Assembly (NCBI GenBank): GCA_040954595.2
Contig: CM082587.2
Location: 4,464,001-4,528,000 of the forward strand
Reading direction: 5' to 3'
DNA: 64,000 nt
From: Balanoglossus misakiensis
Lineage: Eukaryota; Hemichordata
Shown here piece by piece: positions 40,085 to 52,630 of this stretch. Positions within the stretch are counted from its first letter, which is position 1. Each line of letters begins with the position of its first letter. Under the pieces are notes generated by a model, which ran no database searches, was not told where the DNA came from, and saw only the letters and a program-made list of their open reading frames with translations. The position numbers and the translations under genes were made by a program.

Positions 40085-40105
40085 TGCAACTTGAAGACAT
40101 TCTCG
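40085..40105 (+). CDS. Possible 21-nt microexon, unassigned
   Basis: A strong acceptor (CT-rich tract, TTTCTCAG ending at 40084) and a strong donor (TCG|GTGAGT from 40106) enclose 21 nt. Phase 0 reads CNLKTFS and fits the phase-0 start at 52631. The frame after two bases reads QLEDIL and fits the alternative reading of the 10041 microexon, but not the RGS exon. The length keeps frame. It may be an alternative exon of the RGS gene 12.5 kb downstream; chance cannot be excluded because the acceptor is made by a CT repeat. Confidence 0.25.
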
Positions 40106-42879
40106 GTGAGTGCAAGTTTTCTTCGTATCAGTGACACACACAGTGGCTAACAAGATCAACTCACAGATCATACACAAGAATTTAACCCCCTTTACCACTG
40201 CATGTGTAAGGGGGGTACTTATTAGCTATTGTTTTAACAGTGCAGTGAGGCTTGACCCATTACCACTTAAAAACAGGGTCAGGGGGTGTTTAGAACTGAC
40301 AGAAGCTGTGCCACAGTATTTGCTCGGAGGCTTTTTAAGTTTACTTTAAATGCATTAGGATCAGCTTTGGGGATTGACGGGAGATTGATACATGAGCTAC
40401 TTGGAGATTGATTGTGTGTTATCCGTCATTCCTTAGTTTTAACTTCGAAGATACTTACAGCACACGGAATTGTATTTTGAAATGTTGGTGATTTGACCAC
40501 CATGAGGTACAATGTATATAGTTCTCTCATATAACGATTTTATAGGATGACTATTTGTTAGGGTGTCAGTGATTTGTGTGTGTATTACTGGATGCTGTGT
40601 ATTTGGGGCATCCACAGACCCAGACAAAAGTGTGCTGACCTCTTGGTGTTCATGGCAACAGCTCTAGATTTTGAGCCTAACATCATCCCATGAATTTCAG
40701 GCAGCTTCGTCAGACATCACCCTATAGGCCTCTTTAATACAATTTGTGTGAAAAATATTTTTCACTCGACAGGGGAAAAATCTGTACATTAAAAGAAGCA
40801 TTTGAACAGTGACACTGCATGTGCCTTTGTGATGAGTTGTTGGAAATGAAGTCAATCAGTTTTAATGATGCATATATACCCCCATCCCCCTGGTTTACAG
40901 CAGGAATGGATGATCCCACATAAAACTCTGACTGGACTGAACCATTCTCAGGGAAGTGGGGAAGATGTGAGCTTTATACATAGTTTACCAGTAGTAGAAG
41001 TGAGGATTTTATCCCAATCGTGCTGCCCTTGGTTTTACAGTAGTACAGGGTTTTTTGTTTCTCAACTTTTCCGGCTGTTTTATGCAGACAGACTATTCAC
41101 TAGGGTTGGGGTGGTAACAGTGTTGTGTACATTTACTTTTCCCTGTCTTTTGGTTTTAATTATAATTTGAATCCAATCGATCTAGTTGCTCTCTACTATG
41201 CTAACAGATTGCTGAACAGTTAGCAACAAATAGCAAACATAGCAATTCACTTATTGAAAAAGATACACAGTGAATATTATGTTTGTGTAGATGCGGGTAA
41301 AAGTTCAGTAAGCGTCACCACTTCCATAGCAACGGGTGATCCGGGTTAAAAAAAAACGAAGGTCACGACCGAGTAGAATCTTGGCGACATGTTGTGTGTA
41401 CCTTCCTGCTGCGTTTGGCACTGTGTTCGGTGCTGTGTTTGCCACCGCTGAATTTATGCAATTATATATTTGGGTATAATCGTGAGGTGTCGATTACAGA
41501 TGAAGTGGATATTTGCTGACCCCGAGCGTGGTTATTACCAGCCTGCAAAGATTTTGTTCTCCATCTCGGGCAGACTTCACAGGAGATTAAGTAAAACCGT
41601 TCATGTGTGGATAAATTTGGACATTAAAAACAAATTGAAGGGAGCGGCCATTTTTCTCAGGATGGAGGGGTCGGGGGGGGACATTCTTTACTCTGCTGTG
41701 TTCTATAATATACAGTCACTGCGCCACCCCATGAATGTCTGCCATTGGTTAGTCCCAAGTTTCCATGGTAACTGTGACTAAAATTTGCATAGGTGACTAG
41801 ATATATTTGTACCTTTGAGCAGTATCAATTCTGAACTGCCATATCTCAATGGATTTATCCAGTTTTAAGAAAGAAAGCGCAAGAGCCATACCATGTTGTG
41901 TAGACTGGTGAAAAGGTTGCAGTATTTTTACCATACGAGAAAGATTAAAAACAGGAGTAAGAAACGGTCCATCAAAAGGTAAAAACTGAGTTTAACATTT
42001 TATTAAAAAATTACACTGATGATATTTCAGCTGTACCGGTAATTACTGTAGTTTCAGAACAATAATTTTCTGTCATATTTTAAAAAAAAGGGAAAATTAA
42101 AATTGATCCCCACAGGGTTGGAATGGTCAGTCCCTGAAATATGCCGGCTCCATCGGAGTGTTGCTAACTACGACATGTACATGAAACCAATATATTTGCG
42201 GCTTATTGGACTCCCAAGGTGATCATACCAAAAAGATGACGTCTGGCTAGAGGTCAAAAGGTCACACTCAGCAGCAGTCGGCCATGTTATTATAGCCAAG
42301 TCCAGACTAATATTGCGCATTATGGCGCATACCAAATGTATATATATATCTGAAACAGAAATGGGACATTAGAAGGGGTTTAATCATTTCAATAAAAGCA
42401 GGCTTAGGTCATTCATAAATCTTATTCTTAAATTCATAATAAAAATTGGGGATTGTCACTGAGCAAAATTTAGCATGAGAGAGTAAATTGTCTCAAATTT
42501 GAAATTCAAAATGGCCACCATCTCTTAAATAAGAGAATAAGATGGGAGGTTTGGAGGACGGCCAGGATGCATAGAAACCTCCCAGACGTTTCTCCTCAGC
42601 AAAGATTTATAATTGCCTCTTTTAAGCGCTGTAACAGCATGCCCACTTTAGAGCAACCATCAAACGGTAATTATGGCTGAGTGGGGTCACTGGTCTTTTT
42701 TACACAGGTACATGTATACATGTGCACTGCCAGTTTGGCCGTAGAAGCCTGGCGATGATTATAAGAGTAGGGAAATTCATCAGACATGTCTCAGATAAGT
42801 CCGAGAAAATTCTGGTTCATGTCCCAAGCTTTGAAAAGTGCAGTAATCTTGGCAGGTGGCTTTGCTAATGTAACATACT

Positions 42880-42894
42880 GTGCGTGTGTGTGTG
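42880..42894. repeat. (TG)n tract
   Basis: A short TG tract with one CG interruption, in non-coding DNA. Confidence 0.7.
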
Positions 42895-43283
42895 CATGCG
42901 CTCAGAATTTCTAAAATTCTCATCTCCTAATACATAATCAGCATACATGTACATGTGTGATATGAGCCATCACTATAATAAGCCTGAGCGTTTGCTGCAC
43001 TATTTTTGTGCGGTGTTTATTGCCACTAACTTTCCCTTTATTCGGGGATTTCTCCATGCCAGGTGGATGGAATGAGATCCTGCATTACAATGCATTGGTC
43101 TCACTCATTGTGGTTGTCTGTGTCTGTACATGTATGTGGATGGACTGGTACAGTGCCAAGTCTCCAGGTGGTAATTTGTCATCTTGATGGATGCCTGTAT
43201 TGATAGATGTCTCTATAATGATGTTATGGATATCCCTGATCCCTGGCAGGTCATCGCTTCTGCCGTCGTCATTTGCTGTAATG

Positions 43284-43362
43284 CAGTGAAATCTGTCTCA
43301 ACCTAACCCTGTCTAATCTGGAAACCTGTCTATACTGAACAACCAGCTTGTACAGTCCCTAG
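43284..43362 (-). repeat. Dispersed repeat, copy A, with internal 17-18-nt units
   Basis: Positions 43308-43335 are an exact 28-nt reverse complement of 58761-58788. Inside, CTGTCTCAACCTAACC, CTGTCTAATCTGGAAAC and CTGTCTATACTGAACAAC follow one another as degenerate repeats. The two copies, inverted relative to each other, indicate an interspersed repeat family. No coding capacity or clear terminal repeats are seen. Confidence 0.6.
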
Positions 43363-45719
43363 CTCTCACATAGAACCACATGTTTCTCATCATCACCCCA
43401 CCCCCAATTATAACTCCATAACTGTTTGAAATTCCAAGAGCCATCACATCAGGCATTGTCTACTATCAAAATTTTGTTTGGTTTTATAAAAAAAATCCTT
43501 GACATACAAAAATGAACCTATTAACCTATAAATGATGTATGAGCCGGTTAGCGTCGCAAGCCCTCGTGCTAACTAATTTACTGAGTCACCAAGAAAAGCT
43601 GTGAGTGACGCACGCACGCCTCCGAGATGATAAAAGAATCTTCTGATCTAGGGGGATTAATCGGTCGCTAATCTTCACCCCCAGATTTTGTAAAAGTGAA
43701 CTCTAAGTGAGGTCCTAGATTGCAGTTAAATTTGGCCTCTCAGTGGATCAGGTGATTATTAGAGACATAAGGTATTACGACAGCTTAGGGAGAACCCCAT
43801 AAAAGAAACAATTTTCAAGCGATGTCCTTGGCTTGCCACCTGCTTGACATTGAATTTAGTTTCTTCCATTTTAATAAAATTGTAGAATTAAAAAACTTGC
43901 CTTTGCAATGTAGAATTGTAAAAAAAAAAAATGTCAAATTTATTTTAGAAAAATCTCTCGCAACACGTTTGTTGTTCGACGGCGTGTCGAGACCGCAGCT
44001 TTATTTGATTTCAGCATGTGTAAACGACTGCAGGGAGTGAGACATGAAGAGAATGCGTGACAGGTTAAAATTAGCTCATCAAAAGCAGTGGTAGAGCGCT
44101 GCGCAGATGAAAAGCTGAGGCTGCTAAAATCCATCTTCACTTTCTGAACGGCGCGATCCTCTCTACAGATTCATTGGACAGGTATGGTGGCCCTCCTTAG
44201 GTTATATTCACCATTGGCATTTCACTTAATTTCTCATACTACCCCTTGTCCTATCACTGCAATGTACAGTACAGCCATCTGTTTTCTACATGTACATAAC
44301 CCTGTCACGTATACTTGTGTGACGCAAGACCTTTCATCATGGCAGACGCTGTCAGTGACTCAAGATAATGATAATCTGTGTTTGCTGTAACATATCAGTG
44401 AATGTAACACAATCTTGTTTACATCATGCCTAAGATACATATATATAGTTCTCAACCTCGTAAATTTCGATAAGCGGTCTTTCCTCATATTTCTTCCTCG
44501 GGTGACGTGTATAGTTCTGACATGTGCATGCTTAAGACAGGGACATATTTCTGAGTTTAATGACCTACAGACTTTTCTTGTCGCCAGTGCTTTCTCTCTA
44601 AAAATAAAAATGAGGCAATGATCCAAGTTTGTAGGTAGCAAACAACGTAATTATAGTGTATATGATTAGTATACAAATAAATGCAAATTATATGTAAAAT
44701 ATAAATAATTTGCATAATGGTGTGAGTGATGTCAATCCATAATCACCTTGGAAACAATTCAGGTGTTAGTTATATTAATTAAACCAGATGCAAGATTAGC
44801 CAAAGTTGATATGTTTGTGCATATGCAGTCCAAGCTCGCTGACCCTGTTGAGTGAGTCAGATTCTGAAAATGCATCGCTTGCATTTCCCGAACCGACTTC
44901 CTGACGCAGAGAAATTGACAGAGGTCGCGTCGGTGGATGCCAGGTTAAATACATGGAGTGGCCATCCTCACTTTAATGACCGCCAAAGAATCACTTGAAT
45001 TATGTTTTGAGATGATTCCAAAATCACCCCCTGACCGCGGCCATCCATCACTTAAGGCACTCCTAGCTACTCCCTCCACTCAAGCCATCCAACTTCACAC
45101 CAGGGAAGGAAAGGAGACCGGCAGAGAAAGCCGGCGAAATCCTCCTGCGCAAACAAATTAAAGTGCTTTCGTTTTTTGACTGATAGCCACTTAATTCATA
45201 ATCAAATTTGCAATTGCTCGAGTAGAGTTATCAGAACGAGCTTATAGAGTGAGTTGGCAAACAGTGGGTGATGGCAGTGAGTGGAGGTTGCTGTGTGTCG
45301 AATGGTTAACAAGGTCCCAGCCGGCGTGGGCCAAAGAAATGTTTTGTATTAAAGAAGTCACTGAGTTAGTAATTTTTACTGTTAACTAAAGTGAGAAGAA
45401 AGTTGAGAGAACAAAATTCTGTGGAGTTCATGTTTATTGATATTGCCATAGAGTTATATTCTTTGTGTCATGTCATTTTTACTAATAAAACAAAATGGTA
45501 GGGAACTCTTAATAGCTCATGAGGGAATTACATGTACCTACAAAACTTTGTTTAAAGCAGGTCTGGAGAACCGCGAGTAACCGGTCAAATCAATTCCATT
45601 TATTCTGTAGCCCAGTAATGAATATTCAAAGCAATGTCATTGAAGCCATCTGTACAGTGCATTCATTGTCGACTAAATAACATTAATCTCGTTTAAAAGA
45701 AATGACATTGCTGGCTGTG

Positions 45720-45960
45720 TGCCCGTAGCGAAAAAAGCCGTCCCCGAAGACGGCCGTGGTAACAAGCCTTGCACTTTTCGCCACCCGATTTACGTCATCC
45801 GTGATTAGAAATTATGTAAATCGATCTCGCAGATAATCGTTTGGACGCAAATGGCTTTCTTGTTTCTTTGGTGCTTAATGAGGTATGAAATTGAGACCGG
45901 GGCATAGAAATACCCATTACGGAGCATATTTCCGTACTTGAAATTACCCACCCTGCTCCG
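45720..45960. promoter_or_regulatory. GC-richer patch with homeodomain/POU-like words
   Basis: The patch contains a short hairpin GCCGTC-CCCGAA-GACGGC near 45738, TTACGTCA, ATTATGTAAAT (octamer-like), ATCGAT and GATAATCG, and an inverted pair TACGGA/TCCGTA near 45918-45936. The density of such words is higher than in flanking DNA. It may be an enhancer; this is inference from composition only. Confidence 0.2.
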
Positions 45961-46846
45961 TGAGGGATGGGTGTTATGTCAAATTGCCCGACTGTAATGG
46001 AGTTTTGTGACCCAAATACATCGTTGATATATGAGTGTTACCTTTTGGGGGGGGGGGGCCGATGGTTATCCAAAACCGGCTGGGTAGAATCTATTGCTAG
46101 GAATTGCCATCGTTTGTTTGAATTTGCACCGTTGCCAAACTGGTCACCTGTGATGGGATAAGGTGCCACCAGATTACATCAGTGATGTATGAGCGTACTA
46201 GATTTCAGTTAACAGCCTTCAATGGAGAGAAATTTTATGACTCTTCATTTAGAATATTGCTGTTGATTCAGAAAGGTGTCTGTAAGTGTAAGAACAGGCT
46301 TCAATGCGTGTGCACACCAACATTAGAGACACGGCAGGTACATGTAGACCTTTGCCTTTCTGGACAGTGTAGATTTTTTAATACGTATTAAAGGCATCAC
46401 CACTTCAACAAGATTTATTGCTGCCGAGAAGGCAAATTGATCACCTGGGTAAATTTCCTGTTGAGTCTGCAAGGGCTGAATGACCTTGACCTTAACTGTG
46501 ACCTGAAGAAGGTCACAGTGATTGCTGTCTTCTGGTTGGCTTGCAATATTGCAATGCTCATGTTCAGTTAGTTTTGTCGACATAGACCATGTTTGTCAGT
46601 TCACAAATAAATCTTCGTACAAGTTCTACCTAAGTGGGCTGACAGTGATGGTAACTCGTGGCTACAAGAGATAAGATTAGAGTCCATTGGAAGCCTGTCC
46701 ACGTCGCTCCCACCGGCACAGTTCGAACCGGCATCAGAGATCGAACGAGAGATGCGCCCTGTGTGCTTTTATTGTATTTCTGTAATCCCTTCCATCTAAG
46801 AATAACTGTTCCATTTCCCACCGTGACGTGGGGACGGTGTTTGTAC

Positions 46847-46854
46847 TGACGTCA
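46847..46854. promoter_or_regulatory. CRE palindrome TGACGTCA
   Basis: A full CREB/ATF palindrome, about 25 bp downstream of a half-site TGACG at 46824. The pairing makes it the best CRE candidate in the window. No transcription start is recognised nearby. Confidence 0.25.
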
Positions 46855-47269
46855 CTGAGCGTATCGTTGCTATCTTCTGATGCACAGTGCGTAGGACAAA
46901 TTATTGATTTTGTGAAAAGAGCCTGTCTCAAACACCAGTGTTTATCAGTCTGCCACGCGGGTCTATGCCCGAGCAATTTACCAATGAAAACTCAAATGTA
47001 TAAGACTACATTGAAAAGTGTCTGTTTTAAGATACAATACAATGGGCCAAGAAATTATGGTCAGTCATAGATTCCCCAATGATGAATATTGGCAACATCC
47101 ACCTATGAGAAGAGACAAATAATTCTACTCAAACATGTTTAAGAAAACTGCCACCGTGTCAAGTGCACAGTACCGTGTCTATATAGTGCCGAGTCATTTC
47201 AGATTACATGTTAAGTGACAGGTTGTTTCGCAGCATGGCTACAAATCAGTGTATAACTGTCTCTCCTTG

Positions 47270-47460
47270 TCAGGCAAGCTGTGCCCATTAAAGGAAGACA
47301 ATCAATAAAACCGCCCGCAAATGATTCTGGGACTCGCGGGGGAAGTCTACGCACGCTGCGAGCATTTATAGAAAAACAAATCGCGGATGTATTCCGCTGA
47401 GCAGCTGATCAGGTTTTATACAATTACACCTAATCCAAATCTCGCCTCAGATGCTGATTA
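47270..47460. promoter_or_regulatory. Possible conserved non-coding element
   Basis: The patch has ACAATCAATAAA, CpG-rich words (CCGCCCGC, CTCGCGGG, CTACGCACG, AATCGCGG), TTACACCTAATCC and GATTATTGTC in close succession. This mix of SOX-, PBX- and homeodomain-like words in a stretch without coding potential is typical of enhancers. It is untested by alignment. Confidence 0.2.
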
Positions 47461-48304
47461 TTGTCTGTGGAAAGACCGGTAATGCCATAAAGAGATAACT
47501 GTGGGTAGATGTATACGTGTGTGCACCTGGTGAAAGCTCAGTGCCTGCCAATCACAGTGATATCAGCGGGCTGTTTTGGTAAATGTTTGACTGCAGTGTC
47601 TGAAAAACATGTAACTTGCTGAGGGACGTGCGAACATTTAACCATACATGTATGCGTGCAAGTCACTTGTGGAATACACATCCACCATCCACATCCCTGC
47701 GAGGTATCCATCCACTGAAATTCCTTTTTAACCTGAGTGCCCGCATCCATTAGTCGATAATTATTCAGACAAGACGGCTTCTAACCGTTTTCCGTGCATC
47801 CTCATCAAAAAAACATGGCAGGAAGTATCAAGTTGGAAGCATTCATCGTTTGCCAACGCTAAAACTCATTCAACAGTGCGTTTCCAAAGGCCAGTGCCCA
47901 TCATTTTCAGAATTGTGGACCTCATTTGGAAAGCCATTGAAACAGCTAGCACAACAGGGGCCGGCCATCCACTGTAAACTAGAGAAATCTGCATCATTGT
48001 GTAATATGCGGAAGCGGAGATAAACAGCTTTTCTTTCACTGCAGAGCAATTATGAGCATTAACAGCTCAAAAATCGGCCTCGGTGTGTAATGAAATGCAA
48101 GAGAATGTGCCTGCACTACTGCTGGTGACCAATTCTGATGAAAAATATTAAGCTGAGCCTCTGATGCCCAGCAAGAGATAAAATATGTTTCAGTGTATTT
48201 TATAACAGCTGAGACAGACCAACATCACTGAGCCAGAAGGCGTCGCCAAGGTTCAACTATCACTTTACATAGTGCTTTGTATGCTACAGCGCAGATAGAT
48301 ATGT

Positions 48305-48318
48305 GTAACCATGGCAAC
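48305..48318. promoter_or_regulatory. RFX X-box-like site
   Basis: GTAACCATGGCAAC fits the X-box consensus GTNRCC-NN-RGYAAC at every defined position. It is the second full match in the window after 38685-38700. Confidence 0.3.
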
Positions 48319-51300
48319 CACAGCATGCGTGCAACATGCTGGTTGTTAAGTCCAGTAAAAAGTTACACACACACAACCGGATATCAGAAAATAAATTATA
48401 CACATCTTTTCTGCTCTCAGTCTCAGAGAGTAAGTTACATCTTGTTGTAGAAACTTTGAACTATTCATGATTCTTCAAGTAGACTGTCTTGCTGGTGGCT
48501 TTGTTCTTCCTGCACAAAGCGGACTACAGTTGCGGCTTCTGTGACTAAAAGGTTGGCAGCTAGAATTTTTTGTTTGTGTCACGATGTTTTTTGTCAGCAG
48601 AAATATGAAACTATCAAACTGATGTGAGCCTTCTCAAAAAAAAAATGACCTTCACTATGCCTAGAGGGTCAAAGCCTCGCAACTGCTCAGGTTCTGTCAT
48701 GTGACATTATCAGTTGATATATGAGACCAATTCAGTGAAAGTAATGATCTTTGGAAGTATATACAAGCAGTTGCTGTCGCACTTCACTTGCCTTGCATTC
48801 AGAACAAATGGAAGCATGTCAGAAGCCCGCTAGTCTGTGAAATTCAGGGGGAAAATGAGATCTACTGGTATAGTAGGAACATCTACCGGTATTGTTGGAA
48901 GAAGGGTTTATTAAAAGAAGCCAGATTTTCATCTAAGAGGTAATGAAAAACGAGTGTATAGTCACTGTTGAGAAAACATGTTCAGACTATATTTAGCAGA
49001 CCTTTGGGTGACCCTTACACACACGGGTGTGATGTACGGAATAAGTAATTCTGCCAAATGACAAGACCCAGCAGAAAATTCCAACACAAGCACGTACAGT
49101 GATTTTCAACATTTTATAGACGTGGTGATCTTTTTTTTAATTAATTCCGTTGTTGGATACATTTGTTATTGAAATATTGGTTGCTAGGGTACAAGTAAAA
49201 TTTAACAAAAAGTATATTGATATTAAATAAATTTTGGTGTATATTGAAATGTACACTGTATTCACTTAAACCAGTATTTATGCAAAACTATATGTAGCCT
49301 TCATTTCTAAATTGTGAAAGTAATTCTGATTTGAGGGGAATTCACTGAGTCTATAAAATGCAGCTCAGACTGTTTCCTGCATCCAGGTTTTAATAAAGTG
49401 ATTTCAAACCCTGTCCGGATGTTCGTCACGAATCTATCCAAGCATTCCTGCTCCAACAAAAGAGGTGGATAAATTTTCCCATAGTGATAAATTTCCAGAG
49501 GATCACACGCCTCAGTATGGCACTTCATACGGTCTGCGCCTGTGTATTCAGTATGACTCTTTCCCACAACAACTTGAGGCAGTTTCCTGTTCCAGTTGAT
49601 AATTATTACGTGTCGTGATGTCCACAGTTGTGAAAAATCCTCATCAGGTGGGCGGAAATGATGTGCGTCCGGACTTATACCATCGTCAGAGAGGCGTTAA
49701 CAATCTCGTGAAACGTTAGCTTGGCTATTTTTATCATCTGTGTGCAATGGGATGGAATTTTTCAAGTACATTTTTGTGTGAAAATAATTTACATTAAACA
49801 CTTGAACAATCAATGGGTTTGCACGCATGACAGCATGAAGGGTCAGTACAGTGCTGACGACAATAGACCGCAATAGTTTATTTGAAACACAGTGGACCTT
49901 TCCATTTAAAAACTAGATGAAATACAAAACCAGTAAAATATCACTGAAAATAAATTAGTCCCTTTAGAAATATCTGAATACACTATTTTCCCCTTTACTA
50001 TTGAAAAATGGTGAATATTTTCCCTATTGTAGTTTTGTGCTCAAGTTAATTGTGGTCAAATAATCAGTATTTATCATGTGTGGCATTTGATGAATCAGAG
50101 GCCATTTGTGTGAAACAAAGTTGAGATAAATCATGAAAATTGGGGAAAACAGTCCTGCACATGTTCTGGGCAAATAAATAACAAGTCAGTGTGCCTCCAT
50201 CCACACTCTCAGCATTCCTCAGTAAAATGAACTAATCCATCATATTAGAGCGATGAGCGTATTTGACAGACCTGTTCCAAATGGTATTTATGCTGATTGT
50301 GAGCATTCGTAGAGGTTCCCTATTTCCGGTATATTAATATCTTCATTCTAAATTCATTTCCGTGATTAAATAACATTGCTGCTGAAATTTGGCTGCATGG
50401 CATTTAGTATTCGGTGTAACTATCAAGGGAGAATGCACTTTTGCAATTGGAAGTATGTCTGTTTTGAGATTCATATATTCTATGGATGCATATTGAATGT
50501 TGGCAATTTGCTGACCTCATGGTAGTGCTTCAGAGAAGATGAAATTGTACTTTCTGTCTAGTCTCTTCTGTTTACGAGCCTCTATTCTCCGTGGACGTAC
50601 AGCAGCTCTCATATCATGCCCATCAGGAAAAAATGTTGCTTTTAACAGTCACATCATTGCCTTTGCTCTCACCATCTGAACTTTGACCCACTGCAGGACT
50701 CGACAAATGAGGTACATCCATAACTATGTTGCCAGACTTCCCTTCAGCATTTCTGCAATTTTGCCAAGACGTCTTCCCCCGCGAGATGACTTCTTTATGA
50801 GGTTGTTTTTTTTTATTGGATTTTGAATACATGTTGCGGCATTTGCACCACAGTGGCACATATTTATTGTCGGGCCGGAAGGCTTTCGCTCAGTTTTGAA
50901 AAATACCTCTGTGTGTATACTGTATTCTATATATTTATGTGCCACCCGTGTGTGGATAGGGTTTATCGCAATCTGATCTTTGCACCTAATTTGAATATTT
51001 GAATTCTATCACCTGTTAGTGTTTGTACCCAACTCATATTTTTTTGTTAATTTTATAAAATTTCCTGACATGTAGATTCAGACAGTACAACAATTTGATA
51101 TGTCAGACATTTAACATGTCTACCTGACAGGCGACTCTGAAGCTCATTCTGGAGATGTAAATCTTTGTCAACGTCTCCTTCAAATGATGGAGAACCTGAG
51201 ATGTGCCTGAACAAATTGCCTCTCTAATAAGATTTCCATTGCCCTGTTACTGCAGGTGTTATCGTTCGCTCAACTGAATGTCATCCCATTCACCTATAAC

Positions 51301-52630
51301 TGTCCGTTTCACACCTTGTGATGTGCTGAGATGTCAGGGGTTCCAAAGACCAGACGGACTCGCTAATGAACTGAAAACCTGAGACTCGATCTCCACACTG
51401 TCAATAAGTCTTGGTCTGTTTTCACCAGTCCACAAGATTTCTTCTTGTACTACAAACTAAAATGGGTCGTCACTGATATTTACTGCCGCACAGAGTGTGA
51501 TGTCAAACTGCAAAACAGCAATCTGTATGTGTTCCTACAATAACACAGTTGGTTGCCCCTCGTAATGACTAGGTCAGACGTCAACAAGTTGTGGGGGAAA
51601 AAAGACTGACGATGAAACAAAATTGGACTTCATTCACAGCTTTGTGAAAAATCCCCATCAAAAGCCACACATCTCTTTTGCAGCCACCTGTCTGTTATCG
51701 TGAAACTTTTTATGTACACTTTGTCTTGAAAGGTATTCATGGTGCATTAGTGCAACTTGTATTGATCTGATTTTTTCCCATTTCGGTCTTAATTCATTTG
51801 AAATACAAACCGACAACTCGAGATACAACCTGATAACACTCATAGAGTGCATTTAATGATGCCTTTAATGCTGCTAAGTCATTCCGATGGAATAACTAAG
51901 TCTGCTAGTGGCTGGCTGCTCACTCATTTTGTGAGCCTGCTGTATCTACCTGTCAATCTCGTTGAGAACCCCCAACAAACTCCCCCAGACTGTATGCTGA
52001 TTCAACTGATAGTTTCATGATTGTGTGGTCCTAATACAACAAAGCGACACTCTGCCTAACATGCTTTCTGAATACCTTCCCGATAGTATCTTTTTTATGC
52101 ATATAGAAAGGTTTTTCCCCCAGCATAATCACATTCTGTATTAGTATAGTAAGATTTGACATGGCATTTGTCTTCCTGTATTTAAGTGCAGTTAGATCAT
52201 GATGTCAGATAATAGAATGTCTGTTGGAGTCTACATATTTGGCAGAGCATAAGTTACAAATGTGACCGTTTAGAACATGTGCACCGCATGTACCATCTGA
52301 TAATGGTTGTATTTGCATCAAAGTCATCTGAAATATTCTGTAGTTCCAGTCCACAGTTGGTGAACACCCCTAACCACCTTACCTGTAAACTAAATGTGGC
52401 CCTTTGAAAAATATTCTGTAGAGTTCTATAGAATTTCTTTGTCGAATTCAATAAAATAGTGCCAAAGCTCTCTAAACTTCTGTAAGACTTCAATAAATAT
52501 GTATAGAAATTCTATAAGATATATATATTCAGTTTTTTTTCCATAATGCTACAGGAAACTACTTCTAAAGTGATATATTTGAATCGATTCCTCGTCTCAT
52601 GGCAACAATTCTCTGCCTTTGTTCTTGCAG

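Larger units (their letters stand above)
40106..52630. other. Non-coding stretch upstream of the RGS exons
   Basis: No supported exon is seen in these 12.5 kb. It holds one copy of a dispersed repeat near 43.3 kb, a TG tract at 42880, an X-box at 48305, a CRE palindrome at 46847, and two GC-richer patches at 45720-45960 and 47270-47460 that may be regulatory. If the gene continues upstream, this is RGS intron. Confidence 0.55.

Noticed and set aside
41470-41781. 103-codon plus-strand open frame
   Set aside because: Some stretches look protein-like, but I recognise no family, there is no good start context, and no splice pattern links it to the RGS gene.
46705-46750. tRNA-like T-loop word CAGTTCGAACCGG
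   Set aside because: Neither strand gives a 5-bp T stem with a 7-nt loop, and no matching D arm or acceptor stem is found.
48421-48429. Nine-nt segment between TTTTCTGCTCTCAG and GTAAGT
   Set aside because: Good splice words on both sides, but nine bases leave little room for exon recognition and nothing else supports it. Treated as chance.
10651-52516. Shared 15-mer TATAGAAATTCTATA at 10651 and 52502
   Set aside because: One or a few identical AT-rich 15-mers are expected by chance in 64 kb, and the flanks do not match.
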